Of a DNA stretch of 64,000 nt, positions 1-13,300 are shown one piece after another; position 1 is the stretch's first letter, and each line of letters opens with the position of its first letter. Both the position numbers and the translations under genes were made by a program. The notes below the pieces were generated by a model, which saw only the letters and a list, made by a program, of their open reading frames with translations, had not been told where the DNA came from and did no database searches. Origin of the DNA: Malurus cyaneus samueli (lineage: Eukaryota; Chordata; Aves; Passeriformes; Maluridae). The stretch is from positions 32,573,165 to 32,637,164 of the forward strand of contig CM019217.1 of the NCBI GenBank assembly GCA_009741485.1, read 5' to 3'.

Positions 1-295
1 CTGTATTACTAAGAATAGCAAATGTTCCTACGGTGGTATCCTAGCAGGTAGTCCTTGTAATGTCTACACGAGCTCCTCTTTTCAGATAGGGTGGAAAAAT
101 GCTTTGTGAGGTCCCACGTGCAGTTGGCTGTGTTTCTTGGTGATTATTCTTCTTTTCCTCCACCGTGGGATGGTGATAAAACCACCAGAAAAACAAATAG
201 GAATTATTTTCAACACAATGCCAGAAAGACTCCCATGCTACCTCTCTGGAAGTATTAGGCATTTTTCTGTGTTCTCCCCAAAGAGGTGCTTTGGC

Positions 296-349
296 CAGTA
301 CTATCTAGATTTAAAACTTTTGGGGTCAGTACTATCTAGATTTAAAACT
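296..349. repeat. 31-bp tandem duplication
   Basis: A 23-base block beginning CAGTACTATCTAGATTTAAA occurs identically at 296-318 and 327-349, giving a period of 31 bp. It looks like a simple recent local duplication in non-coding DNA. Confidence 0.85.
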
Positions 350-3300
350 GTTGTCTAAAAGCACAGGAACAGTTTTTGGTTAAGGGGTTCCTCCCTGTCC
401 TTCCCAGCTGCTCCTTCCCACTGCTATGCCAGAGTGCCTTACTCTCTCGGTTGTGTTGTCGTTTGTGCTTTTGAGCAGGATGGGGGCCATGGTCCAGGTC
501 CAGACCCTGCAGAAAGAGGTGTTGCTTGCAAGCCTGCTTTGTTTCCTGGACTTCTTCAGAAAGCTGTCCATGAAAAACGTGTTAGGATGCAGCAAAACAG
601 GGATGGGGCTGAAGGGTGATGGAGTGATGGAGTACAAGATGCTTCTTTGCAGTGTGGAGCTGGTGCTGCTCCTTCCCTCTGCAGCCTCAGCTGGCTCTGC
701 TCCTCTCCCTGGTCACCTCCATCCACAGTCTCTGCAGGGTGGAGGAAGATGGTGACCAAGTGACCCAAGGCAGGCATTAAGCCATTTTTCTCCTGGTTAA
801 CCAGAGTGTGAAGGTTCAGGCAAGCAAAGGTTCAGGCTTCTGGAGAGGTTTGCTTAGGCCAGTGGATGGGTACCCACAGCTCAGCAGATCATGGTAGTGA
901 TGAAGGCAGTGGGAATGGGATTCCTTGGCCTCTCTGAAAAACTGTTAGACGTGCACTTGCTTGCCCCCAGTGCAAAAAATACCAATAGCTTCTAGGTGTG
1001 AGTCTGCAGGGGAAGTACCTTAAGGAGTAGGAGATGCATAAGTGCTTGTGGTTTTACAGCCTGCTCCAGATGCTGATGTTTTGTTCTCCTTAAAAGGATC
1101 AACTATTTCTGCTTTTTTACTTTCAGCTGCATAAACACTGGAGAGAGGCTGTCAAGAAACTTGGCCTGCTGTTTTGTAGGGCTCGCCTTAGTTTCTGGCT
1201 TTGTAGGTTTGTTTGACATATTCTGATGGATGGTGAAGGTGGCTTGATGTTAGGCGATGGCCCCTGAAACTTTAGATGCTTTTGCTGCCTGTTTTGTAGC
1301 ATTTCAAAGGTCTTAAGAAATTTGAATGATTCCTAATGTCAGATGATTGATTCTGTAATCACTGATGGATACACTTCAGGTTCTCCTACCTGGAGCCACT
1401 GGAATAATGCTTCAAGTGCACTCAGTAACATCATTTATGGACAGACAGCAGCTACTTTAGGGCACTGCAGAAGTTGATGTTTCTTTATGTACAAATAAAT
1501 CATGCATTTGACAGCTCTAGATGGAGATATGGCACCTTCATTTCCCACAGGCAATTGCTCAGTAGAGTTGACTTGTTATTTTCATCAAAAAGGATGCTGT
1601 TGACATGCAACTGCCAAAAAACCTGCTACATTTTAGCACCATTGTGGTCAATGCTGTGAGGCAGACAGGTCTGGGGATGTCTTCTGAAGACATCCAGGTT
1701 TATTTTTCAGCAGCATTTAAAGGAGCATAGGGTGGGGGCTGGGTTTTGATGAGCAGAAGCACTTCTGCTTGCCCCTCTGTGAAGGACATAACTCCGGAAG
1801 ATGCCCACTGTTCTCTCCAGCTGAACATCATTGTAGGATTATTTTTAGCTGAGTTTGAATTTACTTTCAGATGAACAGGTCTTGGGAGCCACTCCTCCCT
1901 TCTCACAAGCCAAACTTTTCTCCTGATTACCTCGGATTAATTTGTCTTGGTGTGGGTGATGGATGTGAAGGTGTGTGCTGACAACTGGAGTTGCTAATCC
2001 CAGAGGAATCCCAGGGTGCCGAAAAAGATATGAGCACCTCACTGCAGCATCTTCAGGGGAGCAGCTGGGGAAGACCCCAGGGATGTGGATGGGAAGAGAC
2101 AGACTGGCTCAAGTCTGCCATTTCGGGCAAGACTGGCTTCCTTGCAGTAGCGACTGTTGTCAGCTTTCTCATTTCCTGAAATGTGTTGCTTTTGCACAAA
2201 GGCAGCTTCTGATTCTTCCATGTTGCCTGCCCCAAGTGGGGCTCATTGCTGCTGCTTTCAGGATGACTTTTCTGCCTTCTGTTTAATTTGTTCATTTAGA
2301 TGGGCTTCAAATTTGTCCTAGGGGCTCATTGCCCAGAAGATGAGTCCAACTGCTAAATGGGAACACATATATTGAATGTTGTATCTGATGCACAGTGTTT
2401 CCAGGAATTATCTGAAAGCACGTACATACTTAAAGATACCTTATGAAGAAATGCATCTGTTGCAGATAATTGCTTCTTTGTCAGACAAATAAAAATTTGC
2501 TCATGTTTTCAGTACATTGCCATTTTTCAGCTTTGACTCAAACTCTAGGGGAGGGAGCTGCAGTGGCACAGCCGGCTGTTAGCCACCTGCTTGGCGTCTG
2601 AGAAAGCCGTACCCGTGTCCCTCTCACCCAGAAAGCAGCTTCTCTCTTGCACAAAGAGGGGATATGCACAAGGGCTTGGCTGCTTGGTTACTGGGGTTGG
2701 CTGGTTTTTCATATCCGAAGTGAACCTGAAAGGGAGCTGAGCAGTTGCAACCGTTTTCTGAGCTATTCTAGAAATTGGTAGTTACTGCAACAGGCTGTAG
2801 CTGAAGCACAAGTGACTAGCTCCACACAGGAGTAAACAAAATACCAATATGTTTGCTAAGAGATTAGTGTGAGCATGGCTGCTGGTGAATTCTCTGAACA
2901 CATCAAAGAAACATATTGTTACATTCAGGTTTTAATTCCTTATTAGTTTCAGGAAATACATGTCCTCAGAGCAATGAGAGGAAACTTTGAACGTTTTTCT
3001 TCCTCTTGTGCTGGGTGTGGGCTTGGTATTGCATAATTGTTAGTCTGTCCCATGCCTGTACTCCCATAGGAAGCAAGAACAAACCCATTTACATTTGTGC
3101 CATTGCTGTGGGCATTCAAATTTTTCTTTCTCTTTTTTATTTTTATTTTTAAGATCAAAGGTGACAAGAATAGTGGAGCAGAGGAGTTAAGAATCATGCA
3201 GAGAACACAGATGTGAAGAACAAAAGAGAGAGGAAGGAGCTGAGCCCGGTGCAGAGGGGGCAAGGAGAAGCTGCAGCCTAAATGCAAGTACTTCAATGTG

Positions 3301-3492
3301 GAAATGATGGATGCAGGCTGCTTAACAGGCATTTAATGGAGAGCTTTAATCTGCGTCTAGTGCCAGTTGGCGCTTTCAGAAGGGTGCCTGAGATAGGTTA
3401 ATGTTTTTAAAATTTTCTGCCTCAGGTTCAAGACTTTGGACTCTTATGTCAATGATTTACAGCTCTAAACAAGGAAGTGGCATCAAGGTCAC

Positions 3493-3523
<31 letters not shown>

Positions 3524-3553
3524 CGTGTGTGTGTGTGTAAGAGAGAGAGAGAC
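3493..3553. repeat. (GT)n/(GC)n microsatellite followed by (GA)n
   Basis: About 46 bp of uninterrupted alternating purine-pyrimidine sequence (GT units with an internal GCGCGC run and a GTGC interruption) is followed by a short GA run at 3541-3553. Such tracts are length-polymorphic and can adopt left-handed Z-DNA. It lies roughly 0.75 kb upstream of the first IRF2 coding exon. Confidence 0.95.
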
Positions 3554-4295
3554 TAAGAGAAAAAGAAATCAGTTTGAGTCTTAACTGAATAATATAAGAT
3601 GGTGTAGTACAGCTGAGGGATGTGTGAAGCACTCACTTCATAGCTGAACAGCACTGAAATGTGAAATAACAGCTATAAAATCAGTGGCTGGATTGATCGG
3701 AGAAAGCTGGAGGGAGGGGGTCAAACTATTCAGCCAGAACCAAAGTAGTCTGCTAAATTGTTGTGATATAAAATATATGTTTATTAATTTTAATCAAGTT
3801 CATGGGACTGAAACAGCCGTTTGAAAGCACTTTGGTTAGCAGGAGTATCATTTTAGCTAGCACAGTGATGCCTCCTGCATGTGAAATTTTTTCATTACAT
3901 ATTTTTTTCTTGGCAAAAAAAAAGGTCTTGTTCAAATGCAGGTACATAGGCCAAAACCAGGTATCTCCAAGAGCATAACTGTTTCTATTTGTGCCCTCTG
4001 GTATCCCACCTGTACCAGCAGATAAGCTTTTGCCAACATTCTACATCTCAGGTGAAGGTTTTCCTAATCCAAGGGTGCCAGAAAGGTACATTATGAAGAC
4101 TTTATCATCTCAGTTGCTCTTAAGGGAGGCTTGCACACAGATCTAAAATAAGGATTATATTAACAGTGTTTCAGTGCCTGCAAAGGTTTAATAAGTGTGC
4201 TGTGCAGGGGTGGAGGAGCTGCTGGGGGTTCTGCCTGGAAAACAAGTAACCTTGTCCCTTGTTCCCCACAGCTCCTCCTTCCAGGGTGGGTGACA

Positions 4296-4382
4296 ATGCC
4301 TGTCGAAAGGATGCGGATGCGGCCCTGGCTGGAAGAACAAATCAACTCTAACAGAATACCGGGGCTGAAATGGATAAATAAG
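4296..4382 (+). CDS. IRF2: IRF2 coding exon 1 (exon 2 of the gene), start codon
   Basis: Encodes [20 protein letters not shown] and on to NK (29 residues), ending on a codon boundary before the donor AAG|gtaagg at 4383. The start at 4296 (GTGACAATGC) is chosen because the protein begins exactly like vertebrate IRF2. W11 and W26 of the tryptophan cluster are here. The 5' end of the exon is ambiguous, because two acceptor AGs (4270-4271 and 4283-4284) both follow pyrimidine tracts, giving 24 or 11 nt of 5' UTR in this exon. Confidence 0.95.
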
Positions 4383-7300
4383 GTAAGGGTGGGGGGTGCT
4401 TGCATGTGCTGAAGGGGAACTTGATAGCAGTGGCAGAGGTCTGCATAGGTAAATCAGCTTATTCCTGGTTTTCAAAGGGGTGACGTGGGGAGGAAGAGCA
4501 AAGCTGAATGTTTCCTGCTGAACCTGTTTCTCCGGCCTCGCCTGCCAGATCTGAAGCTTGGCTGGTGCATTTGTGGCTCATTTGAAAGCATTTTCCAACT
4601 CTTTGTTGTTGAAGTGAGTGTTTCTGGAGTCTCTGCTAGGTTGTTTTTTTTTTTTTGTTTTTTACTTGGGAACACATTGTTCACCAAGTAGCATCACAGA
4701 TATGTGATCAAAATGCTCTCCTGAGGTGGGAGACTGTGTTCTTTGTTACGTTCTGGGTTGAAGGAACTCCTCCTCACCTTTACAGAATTGTGTGACTTCT
4801 CTGATATTTCTCAGCCTGGGAAAAAATGGGGTAAATTTTCTCCTGACAGACTCAAACCTAATATTCCTTGTTCTGAGCTCTTACGAAGTGCTCAAGACAC
4901 TGAGAGCATAAGTGTGAGCTCAAAAATGTCAGTGCCCAATTTGAATTTATTGCGATTGGTACAGTAAAACCAAGGAGTGTATTTGAGACTTTGAATAGTA
5001 ATAAATTCAGAATATGTTGCATGCTTTCTGCAGTATGCAGGAGAGTAATTCACCACACTGAAAAGCATGAAGCTGTTTTTGCTAGAGAGGCTGCTTTATT
5101 ATCAGAATAGGTGGAAATGCACAAAATCAGGTGCAGAATCATAGGAACTGCCTCTCAGTTCAAGTCACTAACCCAGATTATCTGGTATCCTCACTATAGC
5201 AGTAGCAGTTGTGGTGCTCAGGTGCTCATTTTTAGAGTTGAAGAATGGCAATTGAAATTACTACTTCTTTTTCAGCTTTCAAAGCTACAAATGCTCATTA
5301 CTATGAAATTATCAGGAACCCTTTAAATTTCAGCTACGAATCTTGTTTCTCAGGAACTTCCTGCATCAGTGACTCTCACATGCTGTGGCTGGGTAAATAA
5401 ATATTGCTTTATCCATTCCCTAGTTAGCTGCCCTAACTGAATTTGAGTAGGTCCTTGTTCTTACATAATGGGGTCACAGCTGAAGAGGAGGAGACCGGTT
5501 TGTACTGTTGTCTTTGAGTCCCATGTTCAGGTCCCTCTCCTCGAATATCTCTATTTTGGTGTCAGGTTTCCTGCTGGCAGTCCATATCTGCTGTCCTTTG
5601 ACGTGTGTTCCTGCTTAATCTTGAAATAATTTCTCTGTCCTGGGGTTTATTAAGGTCTGATTCCCCACTTGTACCTTCTGATTTGGCATCATTCTGGATT
5701 GCCTTTATTATGCATAACAAACTAACTGCACCCCTGAGCATTTCTGTTTAAAAATGTTTAAACATTCATTCCAACAATGGATCACTAAACCAAAAATATT
5801 TATATTTTTACCATAAATCCTGACCATAAACAAAGCCATGCATGAGCTTAATGATACAGGGTCATGTGTATCACAGCCTGTTCTATACTTACAGAATCAA
5901 CTTTGAAGGATTTTTGGACTTGTATATTTTTATGAGAGTTTGGTAAAGGACAGTTCACAGTTTAGAAAAGAAGGTGTGTCAGATTATCAAGAGAATGAAA
6001 CTCATGAGTGTGCACAGCTTTTAAGAGAATAAGATTTAAATAATGAGTTGTCACTGGCTGTCTGTTCTTGGGCATTTTTTCCAAACTGAGGGAAGTATTA
6101 AACCTCTCTCAGTTAGAAAAGACAAATCAGGTACAGCTGGCACATAATTCTTCTGCCTACTGTCAGCTGATCATTATACCTCCGGAACAAACCCCTTCTT
6201 ATAGGGCTTAAGAAATAAATACTTGTGTACCTCTCTGGTGAAAATGTTATCCTGCTGAGTGGCATGAACGAAGAAGGGAATTTCTCTGCCTTCCCAGAGA
6301 GACAAAATTGGGAAGTGTTAAGGAAATGACATAGCTCTGTAGAGGGCAGAGGTGATGTGAGGATGAGGATTATGAGATGTCAGTGTTCCTCATGGATCTG
6401 GAAAAGGAAATTGGAGTGGAAACATTATGAGTAGCTGTAACAGAAGTCAAGAGGCAACCTACTGGTTTGATGCATACTTGGAGCATTACCTTGGAGATGG
6501 ATGCTGCTATTTGAGATTTGTGCTATGACTTTGTAACTAGTATGTGGTATCATGCTCAAGCACTTGCTCCAAGCATTTTGCAATGCTAGAGTTCCAAGCA
6601 GTCACAGATCACAGAACATTCTGAGTTGAAAGGGACCCATAAGGATCATCTAGTCCAGCTCTTAAGTGAATGGCCCATACAGGGATTGGAACCACAACCT
6701 TGGTGTCATTAGCACCCTGCTCTAACCAGCTGAAGCTTGATCTATTTTCCTTCTCATGCCTATTTCTAAGAATGTCACAGATTTTCCCTTTTGGTGTTCC
6801 CACTTAAGTTTGGTAGTTACATTTCAAAGTTTTTGTGGGTTTTTGCTTTTGACCTTAGGGGAGGCTAGTTTTTTGACAATAACATGAGACTCCTACCCAG
6901 TGATGGAATGCTGTACCAGTCAGCACATGGTTTTGCAAGTCTGAGAGAAAGCAATGATGGGGCCTTTCCTGTTAAAGTCCTTATTAGTCAGCATTGACTG
7001 AAGAAGAATGTAGATAATGTTTGATAATGTGTGAAATAAAGAATTAGTATTTAAATAGAAAGCATCCAGATAAACTAGAGCAGAACACATGATATCGATG
7101 TGATCACCAGTCTTTGGAGGATTTTAGGGAAGATTAGATATTTGATAGTGAATGAGAAAATCTGTAGTTTCTGTATAGGTGTAAATTTATATATGTATTA
7201 CAAAATTATGATACACATGACTTCTGTATTTGTATTATAATTTGGTATAATTCCTGTGCTTCAAGACATGTGGGATCGGGAAGAACTTTCTGTAATGAAC

Positions 7301-10300
7301 AGAAGCACTGTAATGACCATTTAGACCGCTGTTGAGTGTCCTTGCACCTTCTATTGAAGAAGATGAAGATGACAGGTTTCTATGTCTGGAGTCTTGTTCC
7401 GTCTGCTAGGTTTTGAATTATTGTGTGGAATATGAAATCCATGGTATAACCTCCACAGCATATTGTAGCATATTCAAAACTCTCAAGCATGAGAAGACTT
7501 TTAAACCTGGCCTGTTCTTAAAGTTCCTTTTGATAGAAATTATTTTTCATGGGAGTAAAGGCAGGAAAGCTTATTCTAGCTCTGATTAATACAGTAGTGT
7601 TGTGGGCCACAAATAATGGGCTTGAGGTTTTCTTTGGACTGCTTCTAGCTGGGGAAAGAGGTATCTCCATCAATGATTTACTTATATGTAGAGGGATGAG
7701 TAAAGAGGAAAAAGACATGAGAGAAGTGGTGGAACTAACCAAGGGGAAGACTGAGAGTGTGAGGACTTGAGGGGAATGAGGAACATGTTAAACCAATGCT
7801 TTCACCAAATTAAAGGTGAAGCCAAGCAAGGAGGGAAGAATTCAATTCTGAACAAGTGAATGCGAGAGAAAGAATTAAAGACAAGAGTTGAAGGACAAAA
7901 CACAGGCTCCGAAGATGAAAAGATCACATGGGAAGGAAGGAAAATAGACCTAACCTTGGCATGAGTAAAATATTAACCAGACAGACAGGGAAGAAAAGCA
8001 GTTGTTGGGGGAAGGGGAAAGGTTAAAGGATCCATCTCACCCGACCACAGATATCTACAATGCAGTCATTTAAATGAGAGCTGCCTTCTAGAATTATGTG
8101 TAGTCAGTAGAGAAAAATAGACTCTTTTAGGGTGAAATTCAGGCAGCCTAGCTCAGGTTGCTGCTGCAGGAGGGGGGTGCATTTTGCCCTGGAAGTACTT
8201 TTCTCTTCATAGATCTAAACCTTCAATGGCAGAGTTCATAGTGCAAGATGTCTGTATGTGAAGCCAAATAAGAATATTCTTCCCAACCAGGGAAAGAAAA
8301 CAAGTGTTATGGAACAAGCTCTGTTCATATGGCTTTGCAGAAAAGAGTTTGAAGAGTTCTGAAGCAGCCCTGTAGGTCAGGACAAAGGAATTCATTACCG
8401 TGTTGTATGACATAAAAGCACATGTGAGCCAGCATCCTTTTGGCCCTATGTGCTTAGTGCTTGTGGAAGGGATGTGTGAAACACACTGTTCAAGCTCTGA
8501 AAGTCATTGGGCTCCCAGAGCTGGAGCTACATCCTAAAACTATCATCTTACATGATCCCTTGGGGAACCAGTTTATACTGACACCATGCAAGGCATGCCC
8601 TGATTTAGTTATGTGTTAAAAAAAAATTTTAAAAGCCTTACTTTGCATTTCTTTAAGTGCACTGCTCTTTGGTCTACAGTTTCTGAGCTAAAATGTGCTC
8701 AGGTATCTTCAATGCACTTCTTCACATGAGTGTCTGGTGTTTTTATCCCCACTAGAGAGATGTCGACAGTTGATATATTCACATGCCTGTTTGCTTGGCA
8801 TATAAATTTGCAAGATCTCTTTTCTTCACCAAGCTAGTATTTACTGGCTGAATTCTAAATCCCTTGATTTTGCTCTGTTCCTATGGCTGTTTAGTTTCAG
8901 ATGTATTTTTCATAATCATAAAACTGTCTGAGCTGACAAAACTACCCTTTGTCTGAAAGTTTAGAAATTTGTAGTACAGTATGTTTTTTCCATTTGTCAG
9001 CATGGAAAGTTGCCGGGCTCATCTTCCATGAAGTGGCCTCTGAGTATTTCATATACTTGGGCTGTATTCTGCTTTTGGTGATGCCAGTGGATATTTTCCT
9101 GTCGATTTTAGTGACAATGACACTGGGCTAACAGGAAGCAAAACACTTGGAGATGCTGAAACTGTGCTTATAAATGAGTGACTTATAGTCATCAGATGAT
9201 CCCTCAAGCCTATCAATGTTGACATTTCCTGTTTGTTTTCCCTTCCAGGAGAAGAAGATTTTTCAAATTCCCTGGATGCATGCCGCAAGACATGGGTGGG
9301 ATGTTGAAAAAGATGCTCCCTTATTTAGAAACTGGGCAATTCACACAGGTATTGGAACTCTCTTTCTGCAGGACAGATTTTCACATTGTTTTCCCTTTTA
9401 AAGTAACATTTTCCTTCTTTCTTGTCTTTGCTTTTACTAACTCAGAGATTGGACGTAAGTTTCCAGATTTGTGGGAGACTAAATGCTTTTTTTAAGGCCT
9501 GTGATATTCTTCAGCTTTACTGAAGTGCCATAACTCATTTGCATTGAGGAACACAATAAAATTTAATTGATTTAAATGTTAACATTGACTTCAAAACTGT
9601 CAGGAGTAGAGAACAGTCAGCACTTTGTAGACATAGGCCCTTAGGCATTTTATGCCTTTCTATGGATTTGAGCCAGGCATAATAAAGGTAAATGCTGTGC
9701 AAGCTTTTCCATGTTGTTGTGGAGTCACATCTGATCTGCAGAGCCCTGGGTCTTTCTTGAACATAAACTGTTCATCATCTGTTCTAGAAACGTGCATGAG
9801 AATGAGTTCACAGCACTTTGGTGCAACCTCAGCTATTGTTCGAATGCTTGTCGTGGGAATCGAAGGCTGATACCTTGAAGCTTACCTATGCTGTTATTAA
9901 TTTGCCTTAGGTTTTCAATCACGTGTTGTGTGTGCCTAACTTTCTTTTCTTGCTTAGGAAAATACCAGTCAGGAGTAGATAAACCTGATCCAAAGACATG
10001 GAAGGCAAACTTCCGTTGCGCTATGAACTCCCTGCCCGACATAGAAGAAGTGAAGGACAAAAGTATAAAGAAAGGAAACAATGCCTTCAGGGTGTACCGG
10101 ATGCTGCCATTATCTGAAAGACCTTCCAAAAAAGGTAGAGGGGAGAGCTTGTCAACATGTAATGCTGTTGGGAGGATTGTGTTGTGAAAAACACCTACTG
10201 CAGGTAACTCAGTATGCAAGAACCCACCAATGCAAGCTGAAAATGGTGCCCTGGCTGGCTGGGAAATGACTGGAACTTAGGAACAGCTATATAAAAAATG

Positions 10301-13300
10301 GGCTACATTCAGAAAAGAGGATCAATGAGATGTGATATTGATCCTATTGCTGTGTGTCTGTTAAAACTGATGGAGTTGTGTTCAGAATCTAGTCCCAGGT
10401 CTCCTTCAGTCAAGGAATATGATTAAGGAGTATTAAAGGTCAACACATTTAGCTTAGTAGGGATCATTCAGAATATGGTGGCAGACATTCTTGTATCTTT
10501 TTTCAAGCAATTAAACTGCCTCTGTCTTGAGCTGAGGGAGAGCAGTACACTCTGCTCAGAACATTAAACCATGAAACCCCTTGTTAGTTACAAAGACCAT
10601 GAAAAATCAGCCCTCAGAGCATGATCATGGTGAAAAGGGAAATTGTCTGAATCCCCAAATTTAGGGATTGTCTCCCACCTGCCAGGAGGGGTCCTAACCA
10701 CCAGGTCAATCTCATGAGTATTTGGTTTCTTCCGAGGTAGAAACAATTGTGTATTTATGGCTCATTAGCTTTCTTACGGCTTCCTTACTGGTTTATGTAG
10801 TTGGACAATGGTTTATTTAGTCTTCTGGTATCCTCTGTTGTCTAGGATTTTGAATTAAAAGATAACCTGAAAACCAAGCCCACGGTATTCCTCTAAAATC
10901 CAATTCAGTTCACCTGTAGCTCAGTTAGCTATTTTTTTAGATTGAGAAGTGAAAGGCAGGTCTTCAGTTTAAGGTCAGTGTGACTGAAAATTATGAACCA
11001 CGGCATTTTTGGGAAAGAATCATTCTGTGGAAGAGAGATCAGTGTGCACAAGGTAGAGCATTTGTTTTGAAACTGTTGACAGTCTCTTGACAATAGTGTA
11101 TTTTGTATGTTTAGGCATATTTCTCCCCAGATCATAATGTGTCCCTTGGCAGTAGATTCATGTAAGAACTATAAAAGTTCATCTTTAAAGCTGAGATTCT
11201 GGGAATGGGGTATGTAGCAGAAGATTCTGCAGAAGGCCCATTTACTGTAAAACTCTAACATATTTTGGGCCTAATATATATTTTCACATGCCCTTTTTTT
11301 TTTGTTACAGGTGGCTAAACTTATGTGTGGGAGCAAAAGAATTTGGCTGCAAATGTTTCTAATTTTCAGTGGTATTGTGTAGTAGAGATAGGAGAAACTC
11401 CTGGGGACACATCTGTGCTAAGAGTGGGGTAGAGCTGAGCTTGCACCAGCAAGTCTGAGCTTCCACTTCGGGGTCTTGTCAAGTTAGAGCAGGGGCAGCA
11501 ACACTGGGGTCTGTGAGGGCACATGACATTTTGTGAGGGTCACATGCTGTGTGATTTTCTGGATTCTCAAGTCCAGCATGATTGCATAAACCACTTTTGC
11601 ATGAATTCTAATACGTATTTCCCTACCAGATTGCAACTATTTACAAAAATATTGGTTGAAGTTTATTGTGATGTCTTTTCACACTAAATCAATTAACAAT
11701 CTCCCTTTTGCTATAGCGACAGTGAAAGTGTTAGAAATATGATAAGAGGTATATTTTGATTTTTCTTCCCTTTAAGAGTATTTTTCCCCCTTCCTCTTTT
11801 TTTTTTTTTTTCTAACAGACCTTGTTTTTTAATTTGTCGTTCTTCCATATTTTTCACTTTGGTGTTTTGACTGCAGTTGCTTTCCTCAGTCCCATAGTGG
11901 TTCTCTTTTGTAGTCTTTAAAAAAGAAACGTGAAGCCATTCATGTTGAATTCATGGTGATTTTTTGGCTGCCCAGGCCTTAAGGGAAGGGTAAAATTAAG
12001 AAAAATGTGTTCCCCCTGCACTAGGAAGTCCTGCCATTTTGAGGCACATTTTGGGGCTATTTGTTGATGAATACAGAAAGTGTGAATGCACACAGGACTT
12101 TATGAAATATTCCTTCTGTTCTTGCAGGAAAAAAAACGAAGTCTGAAAAGGAAGACAAATTCAAACAAATTAAGGTAAGAAGTGGCTGTTTAATAGTGTG
12201 GAAGCTTGTGAAAACAATCTGTTGCAAATATTTTTAATAGCCCCTACAGTATATTGTGGTGGGTATTTGCAAAAGTTTGTGGTTTGGTTAAGTAACTACA
12301 CTTACCCGGGATGTTTGGGGCTGGGTTTTTTGAAGTGTGGAGGCTGCTAGAGCACTGACTTACGTCATCAGTGGACACAGCCCTTGTGCTACAATGCCTA
12401 GAGGTTGGAAAACTGGCAAACTCAGCAATACATTTGCCATTTGTTTGTCTCTGTGAGGAGAAAGACAGTAATTATGGAAGGAATACTTCTGAGCAAAAGA
12501 GCTACCTTTTGGATCAATTAATTTCTGTGTGTAAAGCATTGGAAATACATTTTCATTTAGGCAAGGGTGAGAAGTTCTGTCAAAGTTGCACCTTGTGCCC
12601 ATGCTTTATCATTTAGAAGGCCTAAGCTGTAAAGCTCCTCAGTCATGGCTTGAGATTTCTTCTTGTTCAGAGCATGAACCCATAGTGATGTCCGCTGTTC
12701 CTGAGGAGCACAGCTTCCTAACTCTCACACCTCTGCCACAGGCCTCTGTGAAGTGATCAGTGTTACACACCAATAGGGTTTAGTCCACCTTCAATTAAAA
12801 AAAAAAAAGCAAATCTCAGAGATTTCAGACTTTCTGTAAAATTGCTGTCTTTAGGTTGTGTGCAGCAGCTGTGTCTGCAGCAGAAGGGCAGCTTGGTCCC
12901 CCACTGCTCACTTGTGAAGGCCTATGCCACTCACGCCTGGGTTCTGTGGCCTGGGACCAGGAGGTTCTCTAGGCTGGGTGAATTCAGAAATGTGGGAAAA
13001 ATAGGGTTGGGAAGGCAGGTGCTGCCCCACCAGTTGGGACATGTGGATTTGCATGTCAGAATGCTGTGATTTTTAAACTGTATTAAAGAAACCACTTTTT
13101 AACTATCCCATTTGGATCATACAGCCACATGTGCTTGTTATAAAGTGACTCTGATGGTTGCTGGTGTTCAGAGGGAGCCAGTAAAACTGCTTTGGTCAGA
13201 GCAGAGCAGTGTGCTAGCACATACACCTACCTACCAGTGATGCCTTGTAGTTCACCTACCATTGAGCCAACCTTGATTGGTTCTTGTAGCTTTGAGCTGG

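Larger units (their letters stand above)
1..4271 (+). other. IRF2: IRF2 intron 1, 3' part (non-coding)
   Basis: No open frame here resembles a known protein. The stretch lies directly upstream of the first coding exon of IRF2. In vertebrates the first IRF2 exon is non-coding and far upstream, so this is inferred to be the end of intron 1. It contains a 31-bp tandem duplication at 296-349 and a GT/GC dinucleotide tract at 3493-3538. I see nothing else that I can name. Confidence 0.6.

Noticed and set aside
6671..6742. tRNA-Ile gene on the minus strand.
   Set aside because: The 5' acceptor strand is lost and the TpsiC arm is altered, and the sequence is fused to a CR1-like tail. It is the head of a SINE, not a working tRNA.
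11797..11818. Strong acceptor-like poly-T plus CTAACAG in IRF2 intron, suggesting a cryptic exon.
   Set aside because: The following sequence has early stops and no matching donor that would keep the IRF2 frame. The known exon 12128-12174 explains the transcript.
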